Shown: piece after piece, positions 1-8,678 of the stretch
Position numbering within the stretch: position 1 is the first letter of the stretch
Layout: each line of letters starts with the position of its first letter
Virus record (IMG/VR): IMGVR_UViG_3300025098_000066
Span: 1 to 52,969 of that record
Length of the DNA: 52,969 bases
Direction: 5' to 3' (one strand)
DNA from: a virus
Translations under genes and position numbers: made by a program
Notes under the pieces: model-generated
What the model saw: the letters and a program-made list of their open reading frames with translations, nothing else
Database searches by the model: none
Told to the model about the DNA's origin: nothing

Positions 1-10
1 TTACAATTAA

Positions 11-136
11 CCCTTGCTAATACACTAACTAAGTGCTACAATTGTGTTATTGTTAAACTAGGTATAACCACACACAATGAACGATACTCCTGATAAGTAC
101 AGGTCGTTCGTCTTAACAGCTCAAAATGTAATACGA
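11..136. repeat. left copy of the 126-bp terminal direct repeat
   Basis: Identical base for base to 52844-52969 (offset 52833). The outer 10 bases of the left end match the other copy only partly (mismatches at 3, 4 and 10). The repeat holds a promoter and the first 20 codons of the gene at 77. The simplest reading is an assembly overlap of a circular or circularly permuted genome; a true short terminal repeat is the alternative. Confidence 0.95.
14..42 (+). promoter_or_regulatory. sigma70-type promoter upstream of the virion/lysis genes
   Basis: TTGCTA (14-19), a 17-bp spacer, then TACAAT (37-42) with an extended -10 TGC. The core AAGTGCTACAAT recurs almost unchanged at 41608-41619 and 30693-30705, so it belongs to a phage-wide promoter class. 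It would drive the gene at 77 and the following plus-strand operon. Confidence 0.7.
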
Positions 137-532
137 TATTGGACGGTACTAGAGCCGCATATCGATAGAGCTTTAGAACACGGTATAGGCGAACTAACCT
201 CCTTCGACATCTGCAAATTAGCACTAAAAAATCAAGCTCAGATTTGGGCTACAGTAGACCACAATGAAAAACTATCATGTGTGACGGTGACAAAGATTAT
301 AGTCACACAAAACACGAAACACCTTCACATTGTTTGCCTTACGTCTGTCGATTCCACGGTGCGCAGCATGAAGGATCAGTTCCATAATCTAGAAGATTTT
401 GCGAAACACAACGGCTGCAAGTCTTTGCAAGTCTGGGGCCGCAAGGGTTGGGAACGGAAGTTGAAACCACTAAAAAGTAGAAGCGGGAATAGCTTTAAGA
501 CGCTGTACTACGTTTTCGATCAGGAGATATAG
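77..532 (+). CDS. GNAT-like phage virion protein (T7 gp13 position)
   Basis: This 151-residue protein has the fold signature of phage acyltransferase-like proteins that sit between the tail and internal-virion genes of podoviruses. The C-terminal motif GRKGWERKL (residues 121-129) is the conserved core of that family, and IWATVDHNEK (56-65) matches its first beta-strand region. Family members are thought to act in virion assembly; enzymatic activity is unproven. It opens the block that continues with the Pro/Gln-rich protein one base downstream (stop 532, next ATG 534). The start lies 35 bp after a promoter -10. The assignment rests on motif and position only. Confidence 0.7.
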   Translation: MNDTPDKYRSFVLTAQNVIRYWTVLEPHIDRALEHGIGELTSFDICKLALKNQAQIWATVDHNEKLSCVTVTKIIVTQNTKHLHIVCLTSVDSTVRSMKDQFHNLEDFAKHNGCKSLQVWGRKGWERKLKPLKSRSGNSFKTLYYVFDQEI

Positions 533-533
533 A

Positions 534-1814
534 ATGCTGTTTAATCCACTATTGCGCCACCTAAATCCACGAAGTTCAGGCCTTATTGTATTTAAAGGTG
601 GCGGTGGTGGCGGTACTCCAGAACCTGTTGTAGAAGAAGTAGAGGTAGAGGAAGTTGTTACCACACCTATAGCACCACCTCCACCTCCTCCTCCACCAGC
701 GCCTACTATCGATACTTCCAATCTAGCTAAGTCGGCTGCAATGGATGCAGGTTTTGCCAGCGTACTAGGCGATACGGGCAATATCTTATCCGACACTGGT
801 CAGATTAAATCCAACGTGAATACAGGTTTTGCGTCTATTGAAGACTTGCTGGGTCAGTATAATACTGCCTCACAACAGCAATTCAGCAACCTAAGTCAGG
901 GCCAGACCGCTGGCTTTCAGGACATGGGCAATCGCTTCGATACTGTCGATCAAGCTACAAGCAATCTTCAAGGCACGGTTGATCAAGGATTTGTAGATCA
1001 GGCACAGGGCTTTAGTGATGCACAGGCTAATCGCACGGCTAATGCGGCCCAAGCAGACGCAAGTTTTGCTGCCGCTGGTCAGGCTATGGATCAAGGATTT
1101 GCAAAAACCTCAGACCAGATGACCCAAACTCAGGCTAACGTCTTGGGCGGTCAAGCTAATATGCAAACAAATCTAGATACTATGTCTGACACTGCCGATA
1201 TTTACGCAGCCCAATCTATGCAAAACCAAGAAGCCCTGCAACAGGGTCAGGATCAATTTGTAAGTAGCTTTGATGATTACACTGACCGCTATGGTCAAGA
1301 TCAGAAATTAGCAACCAACTCCCGCAATGATATTTTTGAAGCACAGGCCAATCAATCTGAGAAACTGCGGGAAGATATTGGCGACTACTCACAGACGCTC
1401 CAAACTGGTCAGAAAGATTTGACGACTGAAATACAAGAACGCTCCGTTGGGTTGGAAGAACAGTTTGCTGAAGGTCTGGCTGGTCTGGATGCATCACAGA
1501 TTACACAGGCCCGTGATCAGGCTAGATCAGCTTCCCGGCTAACAAATCTAGAACCTGCAATGCGTACTAAGTTTAGCCAACTAGGCGCTTCATTTGATGA
1601 TGGAGGTCAACTTATTGCGAGTAGCATTGACGCAGATGGCGGCACAACAAACCGCTCAGTTGATCGCACTGGAAACCTTCTACTCAACAAATTTGATGTC
1701 ACTGGTCGATCAATGGGCGGAACATCAATTAACCTTCGTACCTCTCTTCAAGAGTTGAGCGACTTACAGGGCCGAGCAAGTGGCTTTGCCTCTCCATTCA
1801 CACAAACAGGATAA
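534..1814 (+). CDS. Pro/Gly/Gln-rich internal virion or structural protein
   Basis: A 426-residue low-complexity protein. It has a Gly6 run near residues 22-27, an acidic Val/Glu stretch and a Pro8 run (about 48-55). A long Gln/Ala/Asp-rich region with heptad-like spacing (about 60-330) follows, suggesting extended coiled coil, and then a C-terminal region with more ordered composition. No catalytic motif is visible. Its place between the GNAT-like gene and the endolysin corresponds to the internal virion protein slot of T7-like genomes. Function is inferred from position only. Confidence 0.6.
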   Translation: MLFNPLLRHLNPRSSGLIVFKGGGGGGTPEPVVEEVEVEEVVTTPIAPPPPPPPPAPTIDTSNLAKSAAMDAGFASVLGDTGNILSDTGQIKSNVNTGFASIEDLLGQYNTASQQQFSNLSQGQTAGFQDMGNRFDTVDQATSNLQGTVDQGFVDQAQGFSDAQANRTANAAQADASFAAAGQAMDQGFAKTSDQMTQTQANVLGGQANMQTNLDTMSDTADIYAAQSMQNQEALQQGQDQFVSSFDDYTDRYGQDQKLATNSRNDIFEAQANQSEKLREDIGDYSQTLQTGQKDLTTEIQERSVGLEEQFAEGLAGLDASQITQARDQARSASRLTNLEPAMRTKFSQLGASFDDGGQLIASSIDADGGTTNRSVDRTGNLLLNKFDVTGRSMGGTSINLRTSLQELSDLQGRASGFASPFTQTG

Positions 1815-1817
1815 ATT

Positions 1818-2549
1818 ATGCATCCAGCAACAGTATCAAAAGACTGCGTCGAACTAGTTAAAAAGTTCGAGGGTCTGCACAAATTAAAAGACGATGGGAT
1901 GGTACACGCCTATCGCTGTCCCGCAGGAAAGTGGACTTGCGGATTTGGGGCGACCAAAGGGGTACGCTCTGGAGTTAAGTGGACTAAAGAGTACTCCGAA
2001 ATGCGCCTGATCGAAGACCTAGAGGAACACGGCAAGATTGTTAAGAAGTACGTTAATGTACCTTTGACGCAATCACAGTACGATTCCCTTACCTCATTCG
2101 TATTCAATTTAGGCGGTGGTGCGTTCAGAACATCAACCTTGCTGAAGCGTCTGAACTCTGGAAAATACGACGAATGCCCTGAACAGATCATGCGGTGGAA
2201 CAAAGCCCGTGTCGATGGCAAACTAACGCCGCTTCGTGGTCTAACCCGCCGCCGCACCGCAGAGGCCGCTATCTTCTCCCGTGATGCACAATTACCTTCT
2301 GATGAAGGTGGGCCACAGATGGTTCAGAAACCTACCGCAGAAGCTCCTAAATCACTTGCTAAGTCAAAGACAATGGCTGGGGCCGGGATCGCTGGTGCAG
2401 CCACCGCAATGAATGAAGTAGCAGGGCAGATACAAGGTCTGGTAGCCTACGCCCCTATGCTCAAAACAATCTTCTTGGTGTGTGCAATCGGCGGCATAGC
2501 CTTGGCTGCATACGCTCGATTTAAAGATAATAAAGAAGGCGTCCACTAG
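1818..2549 (+). CDS. GH24 lysozyme-type endolysin with C-terminal membrane segment
   Basis: Cleaves peptidoglycan glycan strands for host lysis. The GH24 signature is clear: catalytic Glu18 in KKFEGL, Cys34 and Thr40 in CPAGKWTCGFGAT (the E-C-T variant of the T4 E-D-T triad), NLGGGAF (97-103) and GLTRRRTAE (141-149). Glu18 and Cys34 are further apart than in T4 lysozyme because of an insert of about seven residues. After the catalytic domain come a Pro/Ala linker and a hydrophobic helix (about 214-233) with a positive tail, so the enzyme is probably anchored by its C-terminus. It is followed directly by the spanin pair. Confidence 0.9.
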   Translation: MHPATVSKDCVELVKKFEGLHKLKDDGMVHAYRCPAGKWTCGFGATKGVRSGVKWTKEYSEMRLIEDLEEHGKIVKKYVNVPLTQSQYDSLTSFVFNLGGGAFRTSTLLKRLNSGKYDECPEQIMRWNKARVDGKLTPLRGLTRRRTAEAAIFSRDAQLPSDEGGPQMVQKPTAEAPKSLAKSKTMAGAGIAGAATAMNEVAGQIQGLVAYAPMLKTIFLVCAIGGIALAAYARFKDNKEGVH

Positions 2550-2788
2550 TGTTCATCTTTGGTAAAATTAAGATGTACATCATTGCCACGTTAGCATTGG
2601 CCCTGCCCATTATCTACGTCTTCGGGCAGATCAAAGGACGGGCAAAAGAGAAGAACAAAGTTCTTACTGATGAACTACAGGCGCAACAAAAGGCGGCTGA
2701 TTTTTATAAGGCGATGTCTGAAAATGAGAGCGATACTCTTACTGACCGCCGCTCTGTCACTGACAGGTTGCGCAAAAACGGTCTATAG
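2549..2788 (+). CDS. Rz: Rz-like i-spanin
   Basis: 79 residues starting with GTG that overlaps the endolysin TAG by one base. An N-terminal membrane helix (about 8-27) is followed by a charged Lys/Glu/Gln-rich periplasmic helix, the usual inner-membrane spanin plan. The lipoprotein gene at 2724 starts inside it in another frame, the classic nested Rz/Rz1 arrangement. Together they would fuse inner and outer membranes in the last lysis step of a Gram-negative host. The family is recognised by architecture and context, not by sequence motif. Confidence 0.75.
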   Translation: MFIFGKIKMYIIATLALALPIIYVFGQIKGRAKEKNKVLTDELQAQQKAADFYKAMSENESDTLTDRRSVTDRLRKNGL

Positions 2789-2969
2789 AACCCAGCTTGA
2801 AATCTACTGCCCTCAAATCAAGCAGTACGATGAGCGGTTCAACACTAAATTAGCTGATGAATTAGAAAGTCTTCCCGCCACTGCTACGGCAATCGATGAG
2901 GCTGTCAAAAACTACATATACCTGCGTGATCGCATTCGCAGATGTAATGAGGAAAAGGATAAGATCTGA
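2724..2969 (+). CDS. Rz1: Rz1-like o-spanin lipoprotein
   Basis: 81 residues if started at the ATG of MRAILLLTAALSLTGC. This gives a textbook lipoprotein signal peptide with lipobox LTGC and lipidated Cys16. Longer upstream starts would bury the signal behind basic residues, so this start is preferred. The 5' part overlaps Rz out of frame. It is longer than lambda Rz1 and not proline-rich, but outer-membrane spanins vary widely. Its stop overlaps the next ATG at 2969. Confidence 0.78.
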   Translation: MRAILLLTAALSLTGCAKTVYRTQLEIYCPQIKQYDERFNTKLADELESLPATATAIDEAVKNYIYLRDRIRRCNEEKDKI

Positions 2970-5371
2970 TGGGCGATTTTTGGGCAGACAATTTTGGCGG
3001 TGGTAATAGCTTCAAGGAAAGCGCAGCTAATGTGTTTACTCCTAACGATGGGGCTTCTTATGTAAACGGTACATTAACTTATGACAGCGGTAGTAACGCA
3101 GGTACGGTAGTCAAGGCAAACTCCTCTGGAGGGTTTGGTAGTGATGATGATGGTAAAGCAATTTATTCTGGTTCTGCAAATAACACCACTACAAACTCCG
3201 ATAACATTTCAGGTAATAAAAATAACGACTTCGTATTTAAAGGTACGGCCCCTAGCTCTAGCGGAGTTAACAAACTACTAGGGTTTGCTAACCCTTTTAG
3301 TGTCATCGGTAAGATTTCTGGCTGGGCGGCAGGAATTGATCCAGAAGTCGATGATAAGAAGGTTGTGGATGGTCAGCAAATCTACACTAAAACAGGTGAA
3401 GGAGGGATGTCGTACTCATACAACTTCCTAAATCAACCTTACGAGGTGGATGTCGTAGACGGTAAGGTTGTTGATAAGTTATCACAGGATAAAAATGGTA
3501 AATACCCTGGGGATGAGGGATATGATAAGTCTACCACCCGATACGCTGAAATGGCTGAAGATCTCCGCAAACAAGGTAAGGATGACGAAGCTGATGCAGT
3601 TATGCAGGAAGCCGAGGATAATGCTAATCCAAATGATGGCAGTGACGCCGCATCTACTGGCGCTGAAACAATTGTTAAGATGGCTCAAGAAGCAGGTATG
3701 GCTGCGAGTAACGAGCAGATCCAAGCTATCATCGATGATCCTGCGGGATGGTTAAAAGCAAATGGTGCAACTTTAGTAGATAAAGTTCCTAATTTAGATC
3801 CAGAAACAGCGGGTACACTATTAGATCCAAATAGCCCTAACTATCTCTTAGGAGAAAGTCCTAAAGTCGATATAAGCACCGTGGGGGCTATTTCTACAGT
3901 CGATAGTATGGAGAACCCAGAGGCAGAAACTTATGATGCTAGTACTACTGCAAACCAACTAGGAACGGATGAAACCACGGTTGATGCAGCTATAGGTAAT
4001 ATCCGTGATGAAAACCTGGTAGATGCTGAACAGATCGACATGCAGGGCGCTGCTACAGGCGTTAATGCTGATGGCACACGAAGTGTCACGGGAGAAGCAC
4101 TAAACGATTTTGCTGCCCAAGACATTAGTATGATTATTGATACGTCTACCGTTGGAGGTAAGCTCCTTGCAGATAAATTAGGGCAAGGGAACTACACTGA
4201 TAGCAAGGCTACTATTTTAGGGCAGATGGAGATTATCTCCGCTGAGTTTAAAAATAGTAATGGTGACCCTGTGATTCCCACATGGGCGCAAGCACTTTCC
4301 CGTGACGTTGCAAAGACTATGGCATTCTCAGGTATTTCTGGGACAGCACAGACTGCCGCCATGTCTAACGCAATCATGGAAGCCACCTTGGGGATTGCGG
4401 AAAAAGAAGCCACCTTCTTTCAGACATTAACTACAAAGAATTTAGATAACCGCCAACAGGCCATCATCAATAAGGCCAGTGTTCTTGCAAAATTTGAAGT
4501 AGCTAATTTAGATGCTCGACAGGCCGCAGCGGTACAGAATGCTAAAGCCTTCTTACAAATGGACATGGCTAACCTGACCAATGAGCAACAGGCAGAAGTT
4601 GTAAACACTCAGGCGATGGTTGATGCCCTCTTTAATGACCAGGCTGCAATAAATGCTGCACGATTGTTTGGGGCAGAACAGTCCAACGATATGCAGAAGT
4701 ATTACGATAATATGAATGCACAAATCTCCATGCAAAACTCTGAGCAGATCAATCAGATGAAAAAGTTCAATGCTGGTGAAATCAATGATGGGCGAGAATT
4801 CAACTCAAGATTAGAGCAATCCCGCCAAGAGTTTTACGCCAACATGCAGTACAACTTAGATCTGGCTAATGCCAAGTGGCGTCAGACGGTGGCAACAACA
4901 AACACCGAAATGCAGTTTGAGGCAGCTACATTAGACGTAAAAAACACCTTAGATCTTTCCACAGAAGCCATGACCCGTATGTGGGATCGTGTAGATAATA
5001 TGTTGGACTATATTTTTAAAGGATGGAATGCGGAAGCAGATCGTGATGCTACAATCCTCGCCGCAGAAATTAGAGCGCAAGCATCCGCTGGGGGTGGTGG
5101 TAATGGTATCATAGATGGTTTGTTTAGCCTTGGTGCAGCTTGGATCACATCTAAATCAGATGAACGCCTGAAAGAAAATATTGAATACTTCGACACAATC
5201 CGAGGGGTGAAATATTACACTTGGGATTGGAACAGCGAAGGAAAGCGGGTGGGGGCAGACAAGTACCCTAGTTTTGGCGTGATCGCTCAACAAGTACAGA
5301 AAAAATATCCAAATGCAGTGTCTACGGGTGAGGATGGATACCTAATGGTAAACTATGGAGAGATCCAATGA
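2969..5371 (+). CDS. large structural protein with C-terminal S74 intramolecular chaperone motif
   Basis: 800 residues. The N-terminal half is Asn/Ser/Gly/Asp-rich. A long helical Gln/Asn/Ala-rich middle (about 470-690) follows, then a Gly-rich linker and a C-terminal peptidase S74 (endosialidase-type chaperone) segment starting SDERLKENIE. In this family the Ser and the Lys five residues later form the self-cleaving dyad; here these are Ser730 and Lys735. The segment is short (71 residues) and ends at VNYGEIQ. S74 domains normally trimerise fibers or spikes and are then cleaved off, so this is either a fiber/spike or a trimeric internal virion protein. The position between spanins and internal virion proteins is unusual. 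Confidence 0.75.
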   Translation: MGDFWADNFGGGNSFKESAANVFTPNDGASYVNGTLTYDSGSNAGTVVKANSSGGFGSDDDGKAIYSGSANNTTTNSDNISGNKNNDFVFKGTAPSSSGVNKLLGFANPFSVIGKISGWAAGIDPEVDDKKVVDGQQIYTKTGEGGMSYSYNFLNQPYEVDVVDGKVVDKLSQDKNGKYPGDEGYDKSTTRYAEMAEDLRKQGKDDEADAVMQEAEDNANPNDGSDAASTGAETIVKMAQEAGMAASNEQIQAIIDDPAGWLKANGATLVDKVPNLDPETAGTLLDPNSPNYLLGESPKVDISTVGAISTVDSMENPEAETYDASTTANQLGTDETTVDAAIGNIRDENLVDAEQIDMQGAATGVNADGTRSVTGEALNDFAAQDISMIIDTSTVGGKLLADKLGQGNYTDSKATILGQMEIISAEFKNSNGDPVIPTWAQALSRDVAKTMAFSGISGTAQTAAMSNAIMEATLGIAEKEATFFQTLTTKNLDNRQQAIINKASVLAKFEVANLDARQAAAVQNAKAFLQMDMANLTNEQQAEVVNTQAMVDALFNDQAAINAARLFGAEQSNDMQKYYDNMNAQISMQNSEQINQMKKFNAGEINDGREFNSRLEQSRQEFYANMQYNLDLANAKWRQTVATTNTEMQFEAATLDVKNTLDLSTEAMTRMWDRVDNMLDYIFKGWNAEADRDATILAAEIRAQASAGGGGNGIIDGLFSLGAAWITSKSDERLKENIEYFDTIRGVKYYTWDWNSEGKRVGADKYPSFGVIAQQVQKKYPNAVSTGEDGYLMVNYGEIQ

Positions 5372-5547
5372 AATTTGAAGACGCCGTAAAGAAATCCATT
5401 AAAAACTTTATGCAAGGCAAACTTCCTAGCTCCACCAATGAGCTAATAGAAGATGGTATTTTTCATACCCCTGAATACTTTGATGAGTTGGAAGAAACCA
5501 TCTTAGGAGAAGCTAAAGAAGAGGAGAGCGTAGATGAAGATGTTTGA
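5368..5547 (+). CDS. small acidic protein, hypothetical
   Basis: 59 residues starting MKFEDAVKKS and ending in an acidic tail. The ATG overlaps the stop of the S74 gene (ATGA), and the next gene starts inside its 3' end at 5534. This coupled overlap on both sides is the best evidence that it is translated. No family is recognised; a small virion-assembly factor is possible. Confidence 0.65.
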   Translation: MKFEDAVKKSIKNFMQGKLPSSTNELIEDGIFHTPEYFDELEETILGEAKEEESVDEDV

Positions 5548-6085
5548 TGCCCCCATTGCGGGTGCGAACTACGCCGCCGATACACGAAACTACCCTTGGC
5601 ATAGGCCCCCCGACATTGTGGATTACGATGAAGGTGTTGATTACCTGATCACTAAAATGAAAGAGCCAGAGCAACTAGAACTAGTATTCTCTCTACTAGA
5701 AATAGATGCACAGGTGACTACCGTTGTATCATCCCTGTTAATGCAGGGTATCTCCCGTGGTAAATTCTCTATTGATCTAGCCGTACTTATGGCAGGGCCA
5801 GTTGCCCGTTACATCAGTATCATAGCTGATGAACAGGACATCAAATACGATATGGGCGTTGGCGAAAAAGATCGTGTTAGCATTACTCCTACCTCATTAA
5901 AAATGGCGCTGGGCATCTACGATGAAGAAGAAACCCTAGAGGTATTAGAAGAAGCACCCGTTGTGGCTATCCCTGAAGGTGGCCTCATGGGCGCTCCCAC
6001 CGAGGATGAGTCTGCGTCTGAGGACGAACAGGCTGCAATGTTGGGTATGGTAGAAGAAGAGGAGCCTACAGATGAGTTGGCGTAA
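5534..6085 (+). CDS. virion structural protein, marine podovirus type
   Basis: 183 residues. The N-terminus (FDAPIAGANY, then YPWHRPPDIVDYDEG) matches a protein common in marine podoviruses, where short proteins with a PIPGE/PWxxPP opening lie next to internal virion genes. A helical middle (about 45-105) precedes a strongly acidic Glu/Asp tail. It overlaps both neighbours and is probably co-translated with them. The role is inferred as a virion component; no enzyme motif is seen. Confidence 0.6.
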   Translation: MKMFDAPIAGANYAADTRNYPWHRPPDIVDYDEGVDYLITKMKEPEQLELVFSLLEIDAQVTTVVSSLLMQGISRGKFSIDLAVLMAGPVARYISIIADEQDIKYDMGVGEKDRVSITPTSLKMALGIYDEEETLEVLEEAPVVAIPEGGLMGAPTEDESASEDEQAAMLGMVEEEEPTDELA

Positions 6086-8678
6086 TGCACGGGCTAAAGT
6101 AGACAGAGGCTTCTACAAAAAACAGGATAATGCGATTGGTGATGGGTTTGCTAAAGCTGCAAACATCATAGCTAAAAGCTGGATGCAAGACGCTGCCGAC
6201 GAAAAAGTAGCAGAGAAAGAGCGTATAAAAGAAGAAAAGGCCGAGCGTAAACGTGTACGGGCGGCACAACAAAAGGCAGAGTTAGCAGAGAAAAAGCTTA
6301 AAGATAATGCACTCTACCTTGCCCGTACTTACACGAATGATCCCACGAATGTCGCCGCAGTTAAGTTTTTCTATGAGAATTTAAGTCTTATGGGGGGCGA
6401 TGTGGGTGATGTTATGACCTACGCTGACAGGCTTATTGAAGATAATAGACTAAGCTTTATTCCATCTACGACAAAAACAGAAACCGTCGAGTACCAAGGG
6501 CCAAACGTCCCTGCTAATGCGAAATTAAAAGACTTCGGAGGTAAAGTAGGTAGTAACTTTACTAACGATGGTAGAGATGTAACTCTGGGTGATCTTCCTA
6601 ATATAATCATTAACGACACGAATAGCTCATCTCTCAAGGCACAAGCGTCTGAGATGAATGATATGTTTGGAGACTTGGCAGAGGGTACAACGCTTCCAGA
6701 ACCTGGGGAAGTAGAAGTTCCTGTGCCAGGAGGCATAGAGTTTACCGCAGCCAAACGGAAATATGAAAAAATTGATATTTCTAAACTTAAAACATATGAA
6801 GATTGGTCTGCAACAAATACAGATATTAGCGCAAATAGCAGAAATGTAGATCCAGAGTTTATGAAGTTCTTTAATGAACGAGGTCAGAACCTACTGGATC
6901 TTGAAAAAACAGAAAAAGTTGAAAATCTATTCTCTATGGAAGTCTTGCTTGGGGATGATATGACCGCCAGTAAGTTACAAGACCGTATTGATTTAGCAAA
7001 AGCTAAAAGTATGGAAGTACCTGAATACATTGCCTCAGATGTACTTCCGATACTACAAGATAGAGGCGAGTATACACAAAAAGAATTAATTACGATGGCT
7101 CCAGAAAAACGTGCGCTGGTGGCTAAGTACTCTACAGATCCTAAGTCTAGAGAGGCCGCTGCTAGAATAAATTCAGGGGATGTTGCCGCATACTCTTGGA
7201 TATCAGAGGCATCTGGTAGTGCGGAAGCAATGACTGCTAAATCTAAAGAATTCTTCCAAGCAGAGGATCTGGTTAACTTCAACTTGGCGTCTACTATGGC
7301 AACAAGTCTGGCTAGAGGTGAAGCCCCATACAAAGACCTTCTTAAACCAACCTATCTAGTAGGTAAAACCTTACAAGAGTTGACTTCAATTAAGCGTATC
7401 GCTGAGAGTGGGGGCGCAACGACAGAGGAACTAGCAGTTCTAGGTGAAGAAATAGCCTCCGCACAGACTTTATTCGATAGTTCTGAATATCGTAGATATG
7501 CTGAAGGTGCTACCAGCTTTGATAAGACTTCTACGCAGATTTCCTTGGCAACAGAAGAAGGTGCATCATCTGAAACTATTAATGCCCTTAACGCACTGGC
7601 GGCTACACAGTCTAAGGCCGCAAGAGATCTAGCCCAAATTCAGAAAAACGGATTTGGAACACAGGCTATGGACGCTGTTATAACAGATAAAAACGGACAA
7701 AAGCGGTACGGGACAGTTTATAGGAAGCCTGGAGAAGAGGGTCTTATTGATGGTGCGGGTAATCCTGTAACAAACGCCGTTCCAATGTCGAGTATACAAG
7801 AAGACGCATACAAGACAATTAGAACAGAAACTCAGAAAATTGGTAATGAACTAGCTATTGCCAACGCAGCAATTACGGAAGGTATGCGTACTGCGGTTTC
7901 TGCGGTGGAAATAGTGCGAAACGATCAGCGGGTAAGAGGCGCTGGCGGTAAGGCTGCATTAGCCATTCGTAACTTAGTTGCAGGGGGTGGAGAACTCCTA
8001 TCAGTTGCGGAAGGCTTGTTTGAGGGAAAGCCCGACGATCATAAAATTACTCTGGAAGAACTCAAAGCTACAGGATCATTTGATAATGAATTCTTAAATG
8101 CGGTTGTTTCGGGTAATGTGCAAAACCTAGCCACTGAAACTGCACGGTTCCAAGCTAAGATGCTATCTCTAGCGTTTCAGGTCGGTCGCATGGAAGGTCA
8201 GTCTGGTAATGCTATGTCCAACCAAGACTTTAAGAAGATAATGGAAATTGTGAACACAGGTGGGGGTGCAGAAGCCTTTGAAACAAGTCTCATAGACTAC
8301 ATGGGTACTAAGTTGAAGGGCTATGATGATAAGACGCTTAACCTAATTGCAGGAAATACAAACGTAGCAACCTTCAAGCAAGACTACGGATTCCTACCAA
8401 TTGCAGAACCCCTGACTATGGCTCAGTATGTGGAGTTGCGTGACGAAGACAGCCTCACATCTGCATATAAAATGTTTAGTGGGCAAGGGTCAGAGCAGCC
8501 CCCTAGAAGTATTGATAATAGCCCTATAGAGGGATTGAGCGTAGTGCAATTTGGAAAGCTTCAGAAATATGCCAACGACGGTATACCAGATAAGGTTTTG
8601 AGGGACACCCTAACACGATTCGGAATATCTGACGTAGATGCTGCATTAGAGGCAATCAAAAAAGCGGGGTCAGAATAA
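6072..8678 (+). CDS. internal virion protein (T7 gp15-like slot)
   Basis: 868 residues. A basic N-terminus leads into a Lys/Glu/Arg/Ala-rich helix (about 45-95) likely to form coiled coil, followed by a long mixed alpha-helical body. No transmembrane segment or catalytic motif stands out. The gene overlaps the upstream structural gene and its TAA overlaps the ATG of the 1221-residue gene, giving the tandem of two very large proteins typical of podovirus internal cores. Such proteins are ejected and form the DNA conduit across the cell envelope. Assignment is by size, composition and order. Confidence 0.6.
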   Translation: MSWRNARAKVDRGFYKKQDNAIGDGFAKAANIIAKSWMQDAADEKVAEKERIKEEKAERKRVRAAQQKAELAEKKLKDNALYLARTYTNDPTNVAAVKFFYENLSLMGGDVGDVMTYADRLIEDNRLSFIPSTTKTETVEYQGPNVPANAKLKDFGGKVGSNFTNDGRDVTLGDLPNIIINDTNSSSLKAQASEMNDMFGDLAEGTTLPEPGEVEVPVPGGIEFTAAKRKYEKIDISKLKTYEDWSATNTDISANSRNVDPEFMKFFNERGQNLLDLEKTEKVENLFSMEVLLGDDMTASKLQDRIDLAKAKSMEVPEYIASDVLPILQDRGEYTQKELITMAPEKRALVAKYSTDPKSREAAARINSGDVAAYSWISEASGSAEAMTAKSKEFFQAEDLVNFNLASTMATSLARGEAPYKDLLKPTYLVGKTLQELTSIKRIAESGGATTEELAVLGEEIASAQTLFDSSEYRRYAEGATSFDKTSTQISLATEEGASSETINALNALAATQSKAARDLAQIQKNGFGTQAMDAVITDKNGQKRYGTVYRKPGEEGLIDGAGNPVTNAVPMSSIQEDAYKTIRTETQKIGNELAIANAAITEGMRTAVSAVEIVRNDQRVRGAGGKAALAIRNLVAGGGELLSVAEGLFEGKPDDHKITLEELKATGSFDNEFLNAVVSGNVQNLATETARFQAKMLSLAFQVGRMEGQSGNAMSNQDFKKIMEIVNTGGGAEAFETSLIDYMGTKLKGYDDKTLNLIAGNTNVATFKQDYGFLPIAEPLTMAQYVELRDEDSLTSAYKMFSGQGSEQPPRSIDNSPIEGLSVVQFGKLQKYANDGIPDKVLRDTLTRFGISDVDAALEAIKKAGSE

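Noticed and set aside
470-796. Minus-strand 108-codon frame with Gly and Pro runs
   Set aside because: Mirror of the Pro/Gly-coding stretch of the gene at 534; no ribosome site or neighbours on that strand.
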